From CAVPEW01 sp050247895 (GTDB taxonomy: Bacteria; Actinomycetota; Acidimicrobiia; Acidimicrobiales; VFJN01), in NCBI GenBank assembly GCA_050247895.1, contig JBFWTJ010000001.1, forward strand, positions 1 to 43,411: 43,411 nucleotides of DNA. The letters are read 5' to 3'. The notes below the pieces were generated by a model. That model was not told where the DNA came from, searched no databases, and was given only the letters and a program-made list of their open reading frames with translations. Position 1 is the first letter of the stretch. Every line of letters begins with the position of its first letter. A program made the translations under genes and the position numbers. Positions 41,449 through 43,411 of the stretch are shown in pieces.

Positions 41449-42509
41449 CGCCTCGTCTCCTGGAACAGCAGCCACACGAAGTAGACGCCGCCGACCGCGA
41501 CGGTGATCGCCCCCACCGGCAACTCCACCCAGAACAGGCGCTGGGCCATCAGGTCGCTCACCCCCAGCAGGCCGGCGCCCATCGCCATCGCCGCCGGAAC
41601 GGCCACCCCGGCGCTGCGCGTCAGGCGCCGGCCAAGCTGTGGTGCGGCCAACGCCACGAAGCCGATCGGCCCGCACACCGACGTGACGGTGGCGGTCAGC
41701 CCGACACCGACGAGCACAATCGCGACCCGTGTCGGGTTGAGACGGATGCCCAAGGCCGTGGCAGCATCGTCACCCATCTCGATCCACCGCAACGGCCGGG
41801 ACACGACCAAGGCCGCCGGCAGCAGCACCGCCAGCAGCAGGCCAGCCGCGCGAAGGTTGCCCCAAGTGATGCCGTTGAGCGTTCCGACCGCCCAGTAGCG
41901 CACCTGCTGGAGGCTGACGATCTCGCCGGAGCGGAGGGCCTTGACCAACAGGTACTGGTTGACCGCGGCGAGCATCGCCGACACGGCGATGCCCACGAGG
42001 ATCAGCCGGAACCCTTGCACCCCGCGCCGGTAGGCGAGCACGTAGACAGCGATCGCCGTGGCGATGCCGCCGATCAGCGCTCCCGCCGCTACCGACCCGG
42101 GCCCAGCCCGCAGCACGAGCAGCACCACCAGCGCCCCTGTCATCGCCCCGCTGTCGAAGCCGACCACGTCGGGACTGGCCAGCGGGTTGGCGGCGAGCGA
42201 CTGGAACAGGGCCCCCGATGCGCCGAGCGCGGCTCCGAACAGCAACGTGGCCAGCACGCGCGGCAAGCGCCAGTTGACCACGATCGAGTCCGCCAGCCCG
42301 TCCCGGTCTCCGAGCAATGCGCCGATCGCGTCGGTCAGCGGGATCGGGTACCCCCCGGTGATGAGCGCGATCGCCCCACACGAGATGGTCAAGCCCAGCA
42401 GGCCGAGCGTCACCAACGCGGCCCGGCGCTGGAACTTGACCGATCGTCGACCCGTCCGCCGTGAGACGACGATGGTGTCGGAAGGCAGGACTGAGCTGCG
42501 CTGGCTCAC
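41445..42509 (-). CDS. Iron-siderophore ABC permease, FecCD family (second)
   Basis: A 354-residue FecCD-type permease with about nine to ten helices. Family marks are INWRLPRVL-like WRLPRVLATLLFGAAL, GALFQSLAANPLASPDVVGFDSGA, YWAVGTLNGITW, ALGIRLNPTRV and CGPIGFVALAAPQLGRRL, the last of which contacts the ATPase. GTG 42509 overlaps the first permease stop by GTGA. It forms a heterodimeric channel with that protein for ferric siderophore uptake. No substrate-binding protein is visible in the window. Confidence 0.94.
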   Translation of the reverse strand: MSQRSSVLPSDTIVVSRRTGRRSVKFQRRAALVTLGLLGLTISCGAIALITGGYPIPLTDAIGALLGDRDGLADSIVVNWRLPRVLATLLFGAALGASGALFQSLAANPLASPDVVGFDSGAMTGALVVLLVLRAGPGSVAAGALIGGIATAIAVYVLAYRRGVQGFRLILVGIAVSAMLAAVNQYLLVKALRSGEIVSLQQVRYWAVGTLNGITWGNLRAAGLLLAVLLPAALVVSRPLRWIEMGDDAATALGIRLNPTRVAIVLVGVGLTATVTSVCGPIGFVALAAPQLGRRLTRSAGVAVPAAMAMGAGLLGVSDLMAQRLFWVELPVGAITVAVGGVYFVWLLFQETRR

Positions 42510-43411
42510 AACTGCACCGTCCGGCGGCGACGCACGACGTAGATCAGCAGTGGGGCACCGACGAACGCCGTCACCACACCGACCGGCAGCTCGTCGGGCC
42601 GCACGATCGTGCGGCCGACGATGTCTGCCACCAACACAACGACGGGCGACAGCACGATCGTGTAGGCGAACACCCAACGCTGGTCGGGCCCGCAGATCCT
42701 CCGGGCGACGTGCGGCACGACGAACCCGACGAAGGCCACCGGGCCGCCTGCCGACGTGCCCCCGCCCGCCAGCAGGGTGACCGCCACCACCCCGGCGAGG
42801 CGGACTCGCCCGATGTCGGCGCCCAGCGCGCGGGCCAGGTCGTCACCTAGGGCGACCGCGTTGAGCGGCCGCGCCACCGCAAGCGCGATCACAGCGCCCA
42901 CCAGCACGAACGGCATGATGATCGTGAACACCGTCGGGTGCGGGTTGGCGATGCTGCCCACGGTCCACCGCGTCAGTTCGCGGAACGAGTCGGGGCGGAG
43001 GAACGTGAGGACCGTCGTCGAGCCACCGACGGCCGCGCCGAAGGCGATCCCGGCGACGGCCAGGCGCTCCGGCGTCGCCCCACCACGCCCGACCGAGCCG
43101 AGCGCATACACCAGCACCATCGCTCCGAGCGCCCCCGCGAATGAGAACCACACGAACGCGGCGGCGCTCGTCAGACCAACGAACACGACCGCGACCACCA
43201 GCATGAAACTCGCTCCGGCGTTGATCCCGAGAACCCCCGGGTCGGCGAGCGGGTTGCGCGTCATCGCCTGGATCAACGCGCCGGCGAGCCCCATCGCGGC
43301 GCCCACCAGGACGCCAGCAAACGTACGCGGCAGACGGACCTCGCGAATCGCACGGTGATCCATCGAACCGTCGGGGATGAACAGGGCCCGGAATGCGCTC
43401 CCGAACGGCAC
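42506..43411 (-). CDS. Iron-siderophore ABC permease, FecCD family (first), 5' end beyond the window
   Basis: The visible 301 residues are a FecCD permease lacking the first membrane helix or so: VRLPRTFAGVLVGAAMGLAG, LIQAMTRNPLADPGVLGINAGASF, RWTVGSIANPHP, ALGADIGRVRLAG and GGPVAFVGFVVPHVARR. The protein begins outside the window, so a GTG at the window edge is not taken as the start. It shares an operon with the other permease, the ATPase and the two exporter-fold proteins, all with overlapping ends. Confidence 0.93.
   Translation of the reverse strand: MPFGSAFRALFIPDGSMDHRAIREVRLPRTFAGVLVGAAMGLAGALIQAMTRNPLADPGVLGINAGASFMLVVAVVFVGLTSAAAFVWFSFAGALGAMVLVYALGSVGRGGATPERLAVAGIAFGAAVGGSTTVLTFLRPDSFRELTRWTVGSIANPHPTVFTIIMPFVLVGAVIALAVARPLNAVALGDDLARALGADIGRVRLAGVVAVTLLAGGGTSAGGPVAFVGFVVPHVARRICGPDQRWVFAYTIVLSPVVVLVADIVGRTIVRPDELPVGVVTAFVGAPLLIYVVRRRRTVQL

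Noticed and set aside
1..43411. tRNA, rRNA, riboswitch, CRISPR or insertion sequence
   Set aside because: No cloverleaf, rRNA core, regular repeat-spacer pattern, transposase or terminal inverted repeats could be found by reading. A tool search could still find a short RNA.

Overview
The window is GC-rich throughout, with NNC/NNG codon use, GTG starts, ATGA/GTGA gene overlaps and short AT-rich promoter islands. This fits a high-GC actinobacterium. An Acidimicrobiia-like host is my guess from the gene mix (protoglobin, DUF2249, MIP18-type and DUF6603 proteins); nothing in the window proves it. I see no rRNA, tRNA, CRISPR array or insertion sequence.

Layout. (1) 1-5946: the first codons of an acyl-CoA dehydrogenase (minus strand) diverge from a molybdopterin oxidoreductase. 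A RHH/MazF-type toxin-antitoxin pair, katG and a DUF6518-like membrane protein follow. (2) 6023-19756: a redox and nitrosative-stress neighbourhood. It holds DUF488, DUF2249 and small unknown proteins, a haem-copper-oxidase-like membrane protein, a MIP18-type Fe-S assembly factor, a 1-Cys peroxiredoxin, a siroheme sulfite/nitrite reductase, a MarR/ClC pair, a cupin, a protoglobin, a Cys-rich MarR, a cupredoxin lipoprotein, a group III truncated haemoglobin and small membrane proteins. It ends with a SufR-like Cys-containing repressor. A DUF234 ATPase that looks acquired sits inside it. Five upstream regions in this block share a TTCTA...TAG/AAA dyad-like element, including the repressor's own upstream region, which suggests one regulon. 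(3) 20022-36958: five very large plus-strand genes (1356, 1151, 938, 1656 and 544 codons) joined by 4-nt or 1-nt overlaps. The first is a PhoD-type phosphatase fused to a peptidoglycan-binding domain, the second is a DUF6603 protein, and the other three match nothing I can name. This is the best candidate in the window for an undescribed multi-protein system. (4) 37126-43411 (minus): a fully overlapping siderophore-transport operon with two FecCD permeases, a FepC-type ATPase and a pair of ABC exporter-fold half-transporters. Their nucleotide sites are complementary (one consensus, one degenerate), as in IrtAB/TM287-288-type heterodimers.

How the parts may work together. Block 2 looks like detection and removal of NO, peroxide and O2, with Fe-S repair and haem or copper electron carriers, under Fe-S or thiol sensing regulators. 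The giant operon diverges from the SufR-like regulator across a 265-bp region that carries one of the shared elements, so it could belong to the same regulon. Block 4 supplies iron. These links are inferences from gene order and shared sites.
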